From assembly GCF_000764305.2 (NCBI RefSeq), contig NW_025935883.1, positions 65,490 to 129,489 of the forward strand: DNA of 64,000 bases, written 5' to 3'. Of the stretch, positions 1 to 11,396 are shown in pieces. The notes beneath the pieces were generated by a model. That model did no database searches. It was given only the letters and a program-made list of their open reading frames with translations, and was not told the origin of the DNA. Source of the DNA: Hyalella azteca. Taxonomy: Eukaryota > Arthropoda > Malacostraca > Amphipoda > Hyalellidae. Position 1 is the first letter of the stretch; each line of letters starts with the position of its first letter. Position numbers and translations under genes: made by a program.

Positions 1-1590
1 ATGCTCCGTGATCTTAGATATTCCTGCAACCATATCACCATGTTGCCTTTGATACCTGCTCTTCTTAGCTTGAAGATGAGGGAGTTGATGCAGACCTTGT
101 CAAACGCAGACTTTAAGTCAAAGAAGACTATAAGGCAGACCCCTGAAGCAACCTGGGCAGAGCGTATCAGTTGTTCCAGTCTCAGTAATACATCCATGGT
201 GCTCATTCCACGCCTGAATCCACACTGTGAGCTGGAAAGTAGGGACTGGGATTCCAACACGTACTCCAACCGAGCAGCCACCATCCGCTCGAATAGCTTG
301 CCTATACAGGAGAGGAGCGCGATTGGCCTATATGAAGTGGGTTGTGAAGGGTCTTTTCCGGACACGAGAGCAGGCACTTATTGTTTGGCATAGCAGGTTA
401 GCTTGATCAAGTGTATCTGTGATCAGTTGGCCATTCACAGATAGGGGGTACTCAGGTTGAGGGTGGCGGGCTCGGAGTAGTCGGAGTTTGCGCCAAGCAA
501 CTGTGAGAGGTACAGTGTAGTTAATTTCCTGTAGGAACCGTCTTCTGTAATCTCGTTTGTGTCTCAGTATGCAGTTTCGTGCTTCGGCACTCTTCTTTTA
601 GTAATTGATAAGATTCTGAACAGTAGGATGACGGGTTACAATTTTCAGTGCCCTCCGACGGGCAAGCACAGTTGTACGGCAGGCCTCACTCCACCATGGG
701 GAAGTAGGCCGTGTTGGCAGTGCACCGGTGGTAGAGGCAATGACTTGCGAGGCACCATCAATTATCCTCGTGGTAAGGTCCACTAGCTAGTCATCCACAG
801 ATGCAGGTGTTGTTAGATTTGAGGGAAGGATACAAGTTGGGATTTGTTGCAATTCATTTGAGGTTATCTTCCACCTTGGCACTGGGACTGAGTCGAGGCA
901 CAGCAATGAAAGTCCAGAGGCTGCCAATATTGGGAAGTGGTCACTTCCCACATCCGGCAAGCGTCTGAGACTGAAACCATGTGACACATCTGAGGTGAAC
1001 AACACAAGATCCAGGCAGCCCGGGCCACCAGTGCGACGATCTATGTAAGTGTGGAAGTCAACAGGGTTGATTAGGGTTAGAGGTTCAGACAGTAATAGTT
1101 CTTCTAGAGCGCGTCCAGTAGCATCTGACAAATTTGTTTGGGAAGACAGGATAGGAGAGTGAGCATTAAAATCTCCAACCACCATATATGGTGACTGAAG
1201 CTGCTGGGTGTAAGAACTCAGCTCCTGATAAGTAACAGAACCATTTGGGTTGTATATATTCAAGATGGATAAGGCTGTGGTATTGCTAAGGGTGAGACTG
1301 ATTGCCTGTACCTCCAGGATACCAGCTGGGTAGGGAAGCAGCATGCAGCGCTGAAAGCACAAAGAACTGCGTACCAGCATGCAAAGGCCTTCGCCTCTAC
1401 CATCTCTGTTGCACCAAAAAGAGGAGTATCCCAGGAAGTTAGGCAAGTACTTGTCAGTTGCCCAAGTTTCGGTGAGACATAAAACACTGGGTTTCTGCGT
1501 GTATAGTAACAGTTTGACTTCAGCCAGGAGGGTGTATAAGCTATTGCAATTCAGCACTATGATGGAAAATTGTGGGATGATTGGTGCCAT
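1..1590 (-). pseudogene. LINE ORF2 remnant: endonuclease plus start of reverse transcriptase
   Basis: The reading frame starts at 1590 with MAPIIPQFSIIVLNCNSL and shows the endonuclease core: LTETWA (metal-binding Glu), VVGDFNAHS (Asp/Asn) and DVGSDHFPI (Asp-His). It is open to 787; homologous sequence then continues past stops to about 400. From about 400 down to 1 a shifted frame reads the RT palm: PTSYRPIALLSCIGKLFERM, GFRRGMSTMDVLLRLE and FFDLKSAFDKV. The linker between the endonuclease and the SYRPI motif is far shorter than in intact elements, so an internal deletion and frameshift lie near 370-400. The start codon is four bases from the ORF1 stop, as is usual in these elements. The RT catalytic FADD-type motif would lie beyond the window. 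Confidence 0.88.
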
Positions 1591-1593
1591 GAG

Positions 1594-3992
1594 TTACTTG
1601 CTTTTGGTTATACGCTGTCGATTTCGTGATGATCTGCTAAAAGCCCGTGCTTTTGTAGGCGATCCAACCATGCCTCCTCTTTGGTTCTTCTTTCTGCCTG
1701 CTTCTTTCTTCTTTGCACTGATCCTTGGTGGTGCCAACAACTTGTCTTTCTGGAAACCATTGCAAGGAGCTGTTAAGTCCATGTCAGATGAGTCCGTTGA
1801 CTGTATTAGTTCAAAGTTTTGGACTCCAAGGGCAACTGCTAGATCATCTTCAGAGCACACAGCCTCCACACTTGGAGAGGTCAGAGAAGGGAAGGAATCT
1901 CTTCCATTATCTTCTGTTTGTGCTTGGGAGCACGTTCGTATGGCCCATGTCAAAGCTTCCTCAGGTATGTCAAATTGCTTAGCTATTGCATAAGCTATTA
2001 CAGATTTTCGTTTACTTTCAGATTCAAGTGATAGATTGATTGAAAGCAGATCATGGAGGACACCACCTAACTTGTTAAAGAACTGTGCAGTCGGGGCAGC
2101 CTGCCCACTCAGTAGTGCATCCCCAGGGCGGCATCTACAGTGACTATTTGGAGCTCCAGCTGCAGCAGAGAACTGCAGACGAGTGCCAGGACTCCCTTGG
2201 CTTTGATATACTACAGCTGTTGTACGACTGTTGTGCCATCCCGGTCCAGGTGTGCAGACTGAAACACTCCAGGTGCCAGTTGTCACCTGAGATTCAGCAG
2301 CTGACACCACTGCCTCTTTCCTCCAAGCTGAGGGGCTTGCAAAACTAGCTTCTTGGTCTACTTGATTTTGAAGGAGAGGCTGCAGTGTGGTGCCAATAGG
2401 CCGTCTCAAGTTACTTTAGGAGGACAGCCTAGGGCAGTTCTTTGAGTTTACTTTGTGAGCCTGACCACAGTTTGCACACCTGATCTCACTACTTGTACAG
2501 CCACTTATATGGTGAGGTCCAGCACATACCAGGCAACGTTCAGGCCCACGGCATCCCTGAGCTTGTTATGGAACGCTTTTAAATATAATAATTTCATCGA
2601 TAGTTAGGATTGTCATTTTGTTTTTGAGTGAACTTTGAAGTCACCTCGTGTGGACCCGCTATGTACCTCGTCATTGTTATGTGATCCACCACAGAGGTTA
2701 GTACTTGAATTGTTTATCGTGTTAATCTTTCGTATTTATGTAAGGGAGGTTTTTCTGGTGATAATAAATATTTATATTAGGTTATTATTCATGTGTTATA
2801 TATTCATTCTACCGTTACGTTAATTCAAGTCCTTGATTTGTATTTATTCTTGCTTTTCAGCTAGGCTCCGAATTTAGGACGTGATTACGAATTAGTGGGC
2901 ACGGGCTAGAAAGACACGCGGTTTATAGTTTTTGATATTTGTTTCCTTGTATTTATCGTTCATTTATTATTATATTTCTTAATTCATCAGTTTTTCTTCA
3001 TCTTTTAATTGCGATCATTGGCCAAATGTTCGGGGACAGAGAGTGCTTATTTATTTATTGACTAGTCCCCAACAAGCTGAATGCCCAGGTTTCTGACAGC
3101 GAAAGCACTGGAGTGATGGAAATACATATGGACGGACTTAATACCTAATGGGGCCAAACTTAATATGGGATGGTAGAGCTTCCCCAGCAAAGACCACGCG
3201 TAGAGATGTTGATGGGAGTCTGATGCGTTCTTGCTGCCGCTGTAGTCTTTCTATACGGACCACTTCCACTGGTCCCTCAACTTTCAAACATGCTTTTAGT
3301 GTTTCCATATCCGCATCAACTTCCACTGGAGAGATGACTCCATACAGATATCTTGCTTGATTGGGTAGATAGCATTGGACATTACATGGCCCTAGTGTTG
3401 TAATTGGCAGAATCTTGTCAATATCTTTGGGGCTCTCCATCTCAATGGCAATCAGGTTCTTCCTCAAGTTTACTCCTACATCCTTGATATTGCAAGTGGA
3501 ATATGGTGGGGTGGCAAGGGCGGAGCAGAGCTTGGCTGGGGAGGTCAGCATCTTACGGGAAGCAGCATCCGCAGGCCGGATCAGGACAACACTGTTGTCA
3601 TTTCTGTCTTCTGCAGTTCCATGCATTGTGGAATGTCTTTTGGCTTTATCAATTTTTTCTGGCAATCGATTGTTTCCATTGTTATTAATATTGGTTCTCT
3701 CTGTCTCGATGTTAATCAATTTTTTTTTCTGAATAGGGTAAATTTTTCTCACAAGATCACTTTCATTGTTAGATTGATGGGTTCTTTTCTGCTGTGTACC
3801 AGGGGTCATATCTTCTGTTGCTTTCCTCTTTGGTCTTTCAGAATTCACTTCTTCACACATTTGATCTTCAGCCCAGTCGTCACCTGTGTTTACAAAGTGT
3901 TCCATTTGAGATTCAGTTAGATTTTCTGCATTACTTTCTAAGCTTCCAGGAGGTCCTGGAGCTTGAAAGCCGTTCTGATTGGGCTTTGGCAT
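1594..3992 (-). pseudogene. LINE ORF1 (gag-like, CCHC zinc knuckles), disrupted
   Basis: The N-terminal part (3992 to 3138) begins MPKPNQNGFQ and ends at an in-frame TAA after KFGPIRY. The same frame then continues VRPYVFPSLQCFRCQKPGHS, the first knuckle. The knuckle is cut at GHSA by a solo LTR (2564-3074) and resumes as QGC, RCLVCAGPHHISGC and RCANCGQAHKVNSKNCPR, giving three CCHC modules. A stop at about 2419 precedes a C-terminal portion (2409 to 1594) of low-complexity, Ser- and Lys-rich sequence. Gag-like ORF1 proteins of Jockey/I elements bind element RNA. This copy cannot encode a full protein. Confidence 0.85.
2564..3074. mobile_element. Solo LTR inserted in the LINE ORF1
   Basis: The 511-bp segment begins TGTTATGG and ends CCCCAACA, the TG...CA ends of LTR retrotransposons with a short inverted TGTT/AACA terminus. 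It is flanked by the direct repeat AGCT at 2560-2563 and 3075-3078. Removing the segment plus one AGCT restores an in-frame CCHC knuckle (CFRCQKPGHSAQGC), which defines both ends exactly. No internal gag-pol sequence is present, so this is a recombination product. The 4-bp duplication fits a Gypsy-like or Bel-like element. The family is not identified. Confidence 0.85.
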
Positions 3993-4500
3993 ATCTAGAC
4001 CACAGAGATCGTATTTACGTTTTACCAGGAGCTATGTTAACTCGGCCACAGTCAGAGTCAGACTCCAGATTTGTGAAAGCAAGTGCACGCAGAAGCTCCT
4101 CGGATCAAGTGTGAATGAGCCGCGCGGAAAGCAAATGCTTGGAAATAAAAAAGCCTCAATTTAAATTTATTTTTCAGGCTTCGGGTATGGAGATAACAAA
4201 CCTCCAACCCTGAGCACAACTAGCATTTTGGTTGATGCACTTCGCTTCACTTTAGGTTATTTTGCTTCTCTTTCATTTTACATTGAAATCCAATACTACC
4301 ACCCGATGGTGCGGCAGTACCTGGTGATAAGAAAACAGTAGAATCAAGCTCTGAACCACATTGACAATCTGGTCACCATATTGCAGCTCAGCAAATATGG
4401 ACTAAGATGACAGATGACAGCAGTACGGTTCCTCACTAGGGCGTCATCAACGCCCGGAGCTGAGGTCAGCTGAGAGGCGTTCCAGTCCTGAGCAGAAATT
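3993..4500 (-). other. Probable 5' leader of the LINE
   Basis: The sequence upstream of the ORF1 start has no sustained reading frame. Its minus-strand sequence near 4310-4270 contains a GGGTGGTAGTATTGG-like segment resembling the conserved leaders of Jockey-type elements. This is a family-level impression. The exact element start was not located. Confidence 0.4.
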
Positions 4501-5973
4501 CCTTCGTGGGTCGTTGATTGGACTACGTTTGTAGCGGATCTCGCTACATAGAGCTAATATTATGTATAACATATCTCGATACGTAGAACTAATTTTTTTG
4601 TTTCTCATACTAACATTAATATTAATACTCTTAACAGGACTTTTATTACACTACTTTCACTTATCGTATTAATAAGTAGAAAATCATCGTAAGAATAGTT
4701 CAGAGAAATCTCACTTCCGTCGTGGCAACAGCCGACGCCTCCCTTCCTTTGTAGCTTCTCAAAATCTAAACGGTCTCTTTGCCCCCAGACATAGAGCCGT
4801 CAACATCTCGCGTAAGCTCCCTACCTTAGAAACTCTGCCGTAGAATAGCTCTCATTCAATGTGTTAAGTGTAAGAGTAAAGTTAGTTCAGAAGTCGGAGT
4901 CATTGCCAGTTGAATAATTAAATTAACGTATTTTTCATGAACATAGCTCACGTGGCTTTAGCTCATTTGTGAAATGGTGTCGTGAAATGTGAATAGTGTA
5001 TTAACATTGCTTTATTTCGCAGTATCACAACATCGGCTAACATTCGGCTACCTGCGCCCGGCAACCTGCACCCGGCAACCTACAGCCTGTATCCTGCAAT
5101 GCAAGACAACCGTGAACGGCGTCAACCCACAACCTGCAGCCCTAACCAGCAACCTGCAGCTGGGAACCTCGGCGTCCCAAGCCAGCATTTTCCCGCCAAC
5201 TCGCACGCCGCCATCTTGCCGAGCCCCTACGCCGCCTCTGTCTACCGACGCTCATCCGTGAACATTCAGTGAACATATTCAGTCAACTCATTCAGTGAAT
5301 TTATTCAGTTAACTTACATTCAGTAAGCACCTACTATAAACTCGCACTGTGAACTCTTGCTGTGAACTTATTCAGTTAACCAGTGAACTTATTCAGTTAA
5401 CCAGTGAACTTATCCAGTTAACCAGTGAACTTATACAGAGAACTCTTGCTAGACATACTCTGTGAGTTACATCAAGCACGTTCAGTGAAATCTCGTCTGA
5501 ACGCTCTACAGTCTACACGCACGCTCAGTCAACTTCGTCCACCTCACAACGTGCATCGAATAACGTCCACAACGCCTCACCACGCAACCACGTGTATATC
5601 CGCTCACAACGCAACCACGGTGGCCCGTCGACCCGCACCTCCTGCCTGGACTACAAATTCCTAATGCATCATCACATCGAGCAGGTCACGTGAGCTAAGC
5701 CGATAAATCAACTTATCTTGTGTGTTTGCTTAACCAACCAAATTCGTCCTGCCGATCTCTATGTTTCTGTCTGTCCTTGGTGAATGATTCAAGTTAGCTA
5801 CCTAGGCCGTTCTAATTCCCTGATTCATTGGAGTTAAGGGGACCGCCCTAGCATACGAAAACTTCTACAGTTATTATCCGATTGTCATGAAACTTCACAT
5901 ACATACGTAAAATGTAAAAAAAAACATTTTGCTCCTATGAATTTTTCGAAAAAATTGATAGAAAACGTGAAAT
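4501..5973. other. Non-coding stretch with low-order repeats
   Basis: I see no gene. Short ORFs at 4989-5261 and 5425-5664 are Pro/Thr-rich readings of irregular CAACCTGCA-like and CACAACGC-like repeats. About 5835-5970 holds an AT-rich block starting TTAAGGGGACCGCCC that looks like the end of a dispersed repeat, but I found no matching inverted end. Confidence 0.5.
5361..5440. repeat. 21-bp minisatellite
   Basis: About four tandem copies of CAGTGAACTTATTCAGTTAAC with small changes are present. Looser relatives of the unit start near 5255. Confidence 0.85.
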
Positions 5974-7020
5974 TCATAGAAAACGGCTAAAAATCACATG
6001 CGTATCATGCATTTTTAACTCGGTAACAAGCATATTATGATCACTTCTGATATCAAACACACCAGCTTCATCCACCCACATGCACATCACTTTTCTTCTT
6101 GCCTTTGCATTCACCAAAATATAATCGATTGCTGAACAGTTTTCTTTATTGCTCCAGGTCACCTTCCCCTCAGTCATTGTAACATTCAGGTTTTCAAGTC
6201 CATTTTAAAACACAAACTCATTGAGAAGCTCCCCATTTTTGTTCACAGGCTCTCCTAGTACACCAACATGTCCATTCATGTCCCCCATAACTACTATCAT
6301 CTCGTGGCTGTATTCATCAAGCACTTTCTTTATACAGGCATACTTTTCCCTGTTCTCACGCTCAGACCTTACTCCCTCCACAGTCATGTAACATACAATC
6401 ATCACCATTTGTATCCTTTCATTCTTAGTTGTTGCATACTTGACCTTTACAGCAAGTATATCCTCGCTCATCTCACTTTCACCAACACTTATTTCCTCCA
6501 CGTCATACCCGGCCTCCATACGTACAATAACTCCAACTCCCCCACCCTTTGTTTGTTGCTTTTTCCTTCCCTTATAGAACATCTCATACTTCCCGCTTCT
6601 CAGACATCCATTTTCTCTCATTTGAGTTTCAGTTACTCCTACTATATCCATCTGATGTGCTTCCAACTCTTTACACAGATCTTCATATTTTCCAAGACCC
6701 AAGCCTCTGATATTTATCAGTCCCACTCCCACTTGCACCATTTTTGTATTGTTTGGTCTGGTCACATTCACACTCTTTTTCTGTCATTCTGTACATACTA
6801 CTTCCACACAATTTTCTTGCACCCACCATTTCACTTTTCACCCAAGCACCTCCGTCCCCTCAGGATTGAGGTGCATTCCGTCCATTCCAAACATGTTCCC
6901 TCTAATACAGTCAGGATCAAGAAAGCTGACATTTCTCTTGCCCTTTTTGAAGCATTCGATTTTGAATTCCATCAGATTCTTAAACACTTTCATATTTACA
7001 TCTCTTCTCATTCTCATAGA
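5974..7020 (-). pseudogene. Second LINE remnant: SGNH-esterase-like ORF1 tail plus endonuclease
   Basis: Reading minus from 7020, the frame gives SFLDPDCIRGNMFGMDGMHL followed by NPEGTEVLG and a stop. DGMHLNPEG resembles the catalytic Asp-x-x-His block of SGNH/GDSL esterase domains found in ORF1 of CR1-like LINEs. After a gap, the ORF2-like frame starts near 6771 and shows INIRGLG, VGVTETQ, VVMGDMNGHVG and, past an in-frame TAA at about 6205, AIDYILV and IRSDHNMLV, the endonuclease motifs. No reverse transcriptase follows: homology stops near 5974. The copy therefore lacks both ends and has stops. The CR1-like assignment is inferred from the esterase/endonuclease pairing. Confidence 0.75.
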
Positions 7021-7138
7021 TGTCTACTTTAATCTACCAATCTCAAAAATAATCCACACATATATATACAAATAAAAGATTGATTTTTTATATGTATATG
7101 TGGATAATTATTGAGATTGGTAGATTAAAGTAGACATC
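7019..7138. repeat. Large imperfect inverted repeat (foldback)
   Basis: The left arm 7019-7069 (GATGTCTACTTTAATCTACC at its outer end) pairs with the right arm 7089-7138, which ends GGTAGATTAAAGTAGACATC. The arms are about 50 nt with few mismatches around a loop of about 20 nt. The left arm abuts the broken end of the LINE remnant, so the foldback may have formed with its rearrangement. Confidence 0.85.
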
Positions 7139-7330
7139 CATGTAGGGAAGGTAAAACATAAAAATAACTAACTGTAATTTACTGTATCTAACCCGTACTA
7201 GTTCAGTTAGGTTAATTGCAATAAAGTTGCATTGATATATTGAAAATGTTTTATTATCATTAAATGTTTATGAGCAAATCCCAATAGCAGAACAATAAAT
7301 ATTTAGAGATTTCTTATAATTTTGGCCATT

Positions 7331-7472
7331 GTAGCAGCACTACATTATACTGTAGCGGTAGCGCCCGCTACAATCTAGTGGGTGTAGCGGTAGCGGTGGC
7401 GCCCGCTATATTTAGAGCATGTAGCGGTAGCGGTAGCGGCGCTACCTTTCAAAGTAGCGCTGCCCAGCTCTG
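7331..7472. repeat. GTAGCGGTAGCG-rich repeat block
   Basis: Several copies of GTAGCGGTAGCG alternate with its complement-like GCGCCCGCTAC and GGCGCTAC, so the block is both tandem and partly palindromic. It is much more GC-rich than its surroundings. No reading frame is supported. Confidence 0.7.
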
Positions 7473-7530
7473 GGTATAAAACAAAAAAAAAAGCCCTATA
7501 CAATATCACATATCATTCATTCATCCATTT

Positions 7531-7639
7531 TTTTTTTGTATTTGTCATTTATTCATCATTTATTGATCAAACTGGACTTCATTCTATTAAATTCTCCCTT
7601 TTGGTGAATTTATACCATTCATATCTATCAGTCTCTGAC
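7531..7639 (+). repeat. 109-bp direct repeat, copy 1
   Basis: This segment recurs at 7770-7878 with one visible difference (TATCTATC against TATCCATC). The two copies flank 130 bp of different sequence. Confidence 0.9.
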
Positions 7640-7769
7640 AGCCACTATGCAGAGGGTGGATGCAGCGTCGGCAATACATGGATTTTTAAGCCCAAAGCGT
7701 CGTCAGCCATTTTAAAGATGCGTCGCCAGGTAATTTTTAATGAAAAGCCATTTACGCTGAGTAATGACA

Positions 7770-7878
7770 TTTTTTTGTATTTGTCATTTATTCATCATTT
7801 ATTGATCAAACTGGACTTCATTCTATTAAATTCTCCCTTTTGGTGAATTTATACCATTCATATCCATCAGTCTCTGAC
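7770..7878 (+). repeat. 109-bp direct repeat, copy 2
   Basis: Near-identical to 7531-7639. The ends are not TG...CA, so these are not recognisable LTRs. A recent local duplication is the simplest reading. Confidence 0.9.
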
Positions 7879-9261
7879 TCTCAGTCTCAGTCACACCAGT
7901 TTCCCAATTCCCACACCCACTGACCCACCTATAGTCAAAGTTTCAACAGTAATTTATATTTTAGTTAGCATAGATAGCCTACAAGAAGAGCTTTCTAATG
8001 GTACTAAAATATTTGCAATTGGCTCATAAGATAAGTACCATAACCTAGAAATGATAGGCCTAGGCCTAGTTTAAAAATAGTGCCAAAAATTGGTCAATTT
8101 TGGAGACATAATTTAACAAAGGAAAAAATTCACAGCTTCACTTTTACTTGTTAATAATTTTATTTTGTAACAATCTTTTATTTTCTCTATTCAGCTGCAT
8201 ATTTTATATTAAGATCAGGGCCCTTTCAAGGAGAAAAAAAGTGATAGGCACATACCTCTGATTACCTCATATGAGTCATAGGCTAGCTACCTATCTATTG
8301 GACTTTGGAAATGTTTAAAATTAAGCAATGAGGCTAATGGAAATTGAAAATTTCAGAACTTACTAAGAATGTCATGTAGCTTTGTGAGGGCTCTGTAAGT
8401 GGAGTCTGTAAAACCGCACTGGCTAGCCACATTGACCACCAAGGATACCTGCAAATCAGCAAAAATTAAGGATTCCACAGTTCACTCCTTGACTAAGAAT
8501 TGAGACTTCCAGAGTTTGCTTAGAATTAAAACATTACATTCCCACGGGCTAGCCTACGTGTGTATTCAATTGTTATCAACTCTGTTCAAACTTCAAACTG
8601 TTCATTATCAAAGTGATACAAAAATGATAAACTAGTCAATGCAAAAATTATTAAAAAGAGCTTAAGAGCAAATAATCGGTTTAAATAAGGCTTTGAGTTT
8701 GAAATAATCTATACTATAATTCCAATTTCTCAGGTCCTATCTTTTTAATAGTCTAAGTAAGAAGAGTAGGTTCATGATCATGATTTATAGTTTATACTAC
8801 CTTTCCACGAAGCTGTTCAAGCGGGTAATCTCTTCCCTGTTTGTCAGTAACCGTGAAGCTATAGAAGTCCGAAGCTTTCACTGACGAAAACAATAACGTC
8901 AAGGAAAGATGTAAGAATAGATTCTTCATAATTTCCAATTGATTTGTTTGCTGTGGCACAATACCCTCTCGCGGCTCTCGGGAATCTTACAGGTCGTTGT
9001 TGCGGCTGCGTACCCGCAAATCTTGCTTCAGAGTACCGAGAACACGTCACAGCATGTATTTAATTTTATTCTTGTTCGTTCCATTTATTTCAGAAATTTG
9101 GAATAAAAGAATATCGCCATCCACCAGCATGATCTTCAAGCATAAATTTCATGGATAAAGATTCTTCCGTGAATCAATAGATTCCGTTACTTCGTTTTGG
9201 TGTGCAAGCAACAGTTGAGCTGGAAGGAAGAAAATTGTAATGCGCTTGTTATACGTTTGTT
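7879..9261. other. Intergenic, no gene recognised
   Basis: AT-rich sequence without a sustained frame. The short ORF at 8859-9050 has no supporting feature. Confidence 0.5.
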
Positions 9262-9520
9262 CTGGGCAGGGTGGCCCAGTGGTTAAAGTTCAGAGTGCCA
9301 AGATTGGCGCAGAGAGGCCCGGGTTCGATCCCAGCTCTGCGCGTCAATTTCTGGTTAGAATCGGCGAGGAGGCCGGGCGGTTCAGCACAGCAGAATTGTA
9401 GCAGTGAGTTGCGAGTTCGAGACCGCAAAATGCTGTGAATATTCTGCAATGTTCAGAATCGGCGACAGGCCTACGGCCTACTAAACGCTGTTACCGCTAT
9501 TTTCTTTCCATCCGTGAAAT
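9262..9520 (+). mobile_element. tRNA-derived SINE, copy 1
   Basis: GTGGCCCAGTGG matches the pol III A box and GGTTCGATCCC, about 40 bp later, matches the B box, as in a tRNA head. The flanks do not fold into a clean cloverleaf, and a long unrelated body follows. A second B-box-like GAGTTCGAGACC occurs near 9415, suggesting a dimeric head. The body and tail include AATCGGCGACAGGCCTACGG. A second copy lies inverted at 62185-62465, which confirms a dispersed family. Confidence 0.8.
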
Positions 9521-11396
9521 AAAATTGATGAAATTTACGCGAGCACTAAATACTCGGAATTTTCAACGATTTAGGCTTTGATGGATCGATTTTAAAATAA
9601 ATGCCGACAATCCTCTAAGAAAGCTGGCCAAATTTTTTCCAAAATAAGAACCATGGCACGTTGGCGTAGATCAACTCTCAAGATAATAACATGGGTCAAA
9701 TTGCACTTTGCCAGAAGAAACAAGCTATCCATAATCTTTTTCCTAGATCTCGGTCTTCCAAGGAAATTAAAAATGTACAAGTGGAGGAATGTGCACCACT
9801 GTGAATGAGCAGTTCGAGTGTTCGGGGCTCAGGATCATCAATGAGAAAATTAATTCGCTCACACCAGCTTTGCAATTCAACTTCTGAAGGAACAATGAAA
9901 ATTATTCTTCAATAATTGATCGAGGTAGCCTTTGTGATTTCTTAACATGGGTAAAGAAAGAATGATGGGACACAACTTTATACCTGGGTTTAAAAAACGG
10001 ATTGAAGGCAAAGTAAAATTTCACTTGATCGTATTCAATTCCAGCGATAGTCATTTTAAGCAATAAATAAATCTATAAATATTAACAATACATCAATTAA
10101 AAAATACTGATTAGGATTGATAAATATTCATTATGAACTGTTACAAAAAAGAATAATTTAAATAGTGTCATATAGAATAGTGCTCATTCTTCATCTAGTC
10201 ATCACAGTGGTACAGAACCAAGTCCATAACGATTCTAATTTCACATCATTAGGTGAAACGAATTCAATAAACAAAGTCACGAGTGCCATTCAGTTGATTT
10301 GACAAAATACATTGTAAAGGTTTTCGTTTCATGTATTGGCACGAGAATCGCGGCACAATTATGTACAATTATTGTAAATTGTACATCGTTAAAATTTCGC
10401 ATCATTTAGATAACTTAAGAAAAATTTCATGAATAATTAACTAAGTGCGGTTATAAACTTACACATTTTTGCAGTTAAAACATCGCTATCGAAACTAGTC
10501 CAAAGGCTAAGGAACGCCAAGAGGCGGGCGGTCAAGGATTTTTGCGACAAAAAAGGTCTTAATTCTTAGTCCTATACCTGTAGAATGGCAAGAAATCTTC
10601 TAAAAAGTGCATGACCTGCCTATACAGAGATAACGCTTCAAATTTTTTTTCGACAACTACGAGCAAATAAAAATGGTGTAAAATGAAATGTTTATGAACG
10701 AAGTTTGCATCAAAGTCATAGTATTTGCCGTCTCCATTTACAAAGGAGCATATATAAGGAACCAACTTACGGAGTGAATAAATCTTTGCTGACAAGCGGA
10801 CGTTTCCGTAGAACCTTGTCAACTAGTTTAATTACCCCAGTAAATGTTCTGTTACCTAGCGATATGCAACTCTGTTACCGGTGTATCCCAACATGGAACT
10901 TGTGCTGTAAAACTCTTGAAACCGTGTCACATGGTTACAACAGAATGAATTTTACTACTTCCACATAAATCACATTGTAGATGTACATTAGTAGAGAAGA
11001 AATTCCGACCGACATTGAGAAAAATTACTGAAGGTGTTGCCGTCATTTCGTGTTAAAATGAAGGTACTGTCGTTTCCATTACGTTTGCAATAGCTTAGTC
11101 TAAATACGTCAGACAAAAACCCACGATGAGAAAAATTTCAAGAATAACTTTTAATACAACTTAAAACGAATATCTTCACACTTCAACATATGGTATACCA
11201 ATAACAATAGCTCTTCTTGAGCAGGACGTAAATACAGGCGTACAAGTTAAAATCAATCGAGTCACGTTCGACCAGGTTTGCAACTCTTAAACGTATATAT
11301 ATACATATTCCAATACTGACATGTGGCACAAGTTGCGAATTTGCATTAGTTGCATAATTTAACTCAGGCGGAGTCTAGGTAATTTTTCAATTGGAC
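9521..11396. other. Intergenic, no gene recognised
   Basis: AT-rich and without recognisable coding sequence. It is the 3' flank of the minus-strand 1223-codon ORF. A possible variant poly(A) signal (ATTAAA on the minus strand) occurs near 11150. Confidence 0.5.

Larger units (their letters stand above)
1..4500 (-). mobile_element. Decayed Jockey/I-type non-LTR retrotransposon, cut by the window edge
   Basis: Read on the minus strand, this stretch gives a 5' leader, a gag-like ORF1 with CCHC knuckles, and an ORF2 with an apurinic-type endonuclease followed by reverse transcriptase. The RT runs off the left edge, so the 3' end and any tail are not visible. The copy is dead: ORF1 has an in-frame stop and a solo-LTR insertion, and ORF2 has stops and an internal deletion. 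Two-ORF architecture with triple CCHC knuckles is typical of the Jockey/I group. The clade is inferred. The right boundary near 4500 is approximate because I could not identify a target-site duplication. Confidence 0.85.

Noticed and set aside
1379..1993. 204-aa plus-strand ORF
   Set aside because: It is antisense to the LINE ORF1/ORF2 junction, whose minus-strand frames have clear motifs.
5835..5970. piggyBac-like end at TTAAGGGGACCGCCC
   Set aside because: No matching inverted end or second TTAA-flanked terminus was found nearby.
6268..7032. 254-aa plus-strand ORF rich in His, Tyr and Leu
   Set aside because: It is antisense to the second LINE, whose minus-strand endonuclease motifs are clear.
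9268..9345. Functional tRNA gene
   Set aside because: A and B boxes are present, but the flanks do not form a clean cloverleaf, and a SINE body shared with another copy follows.
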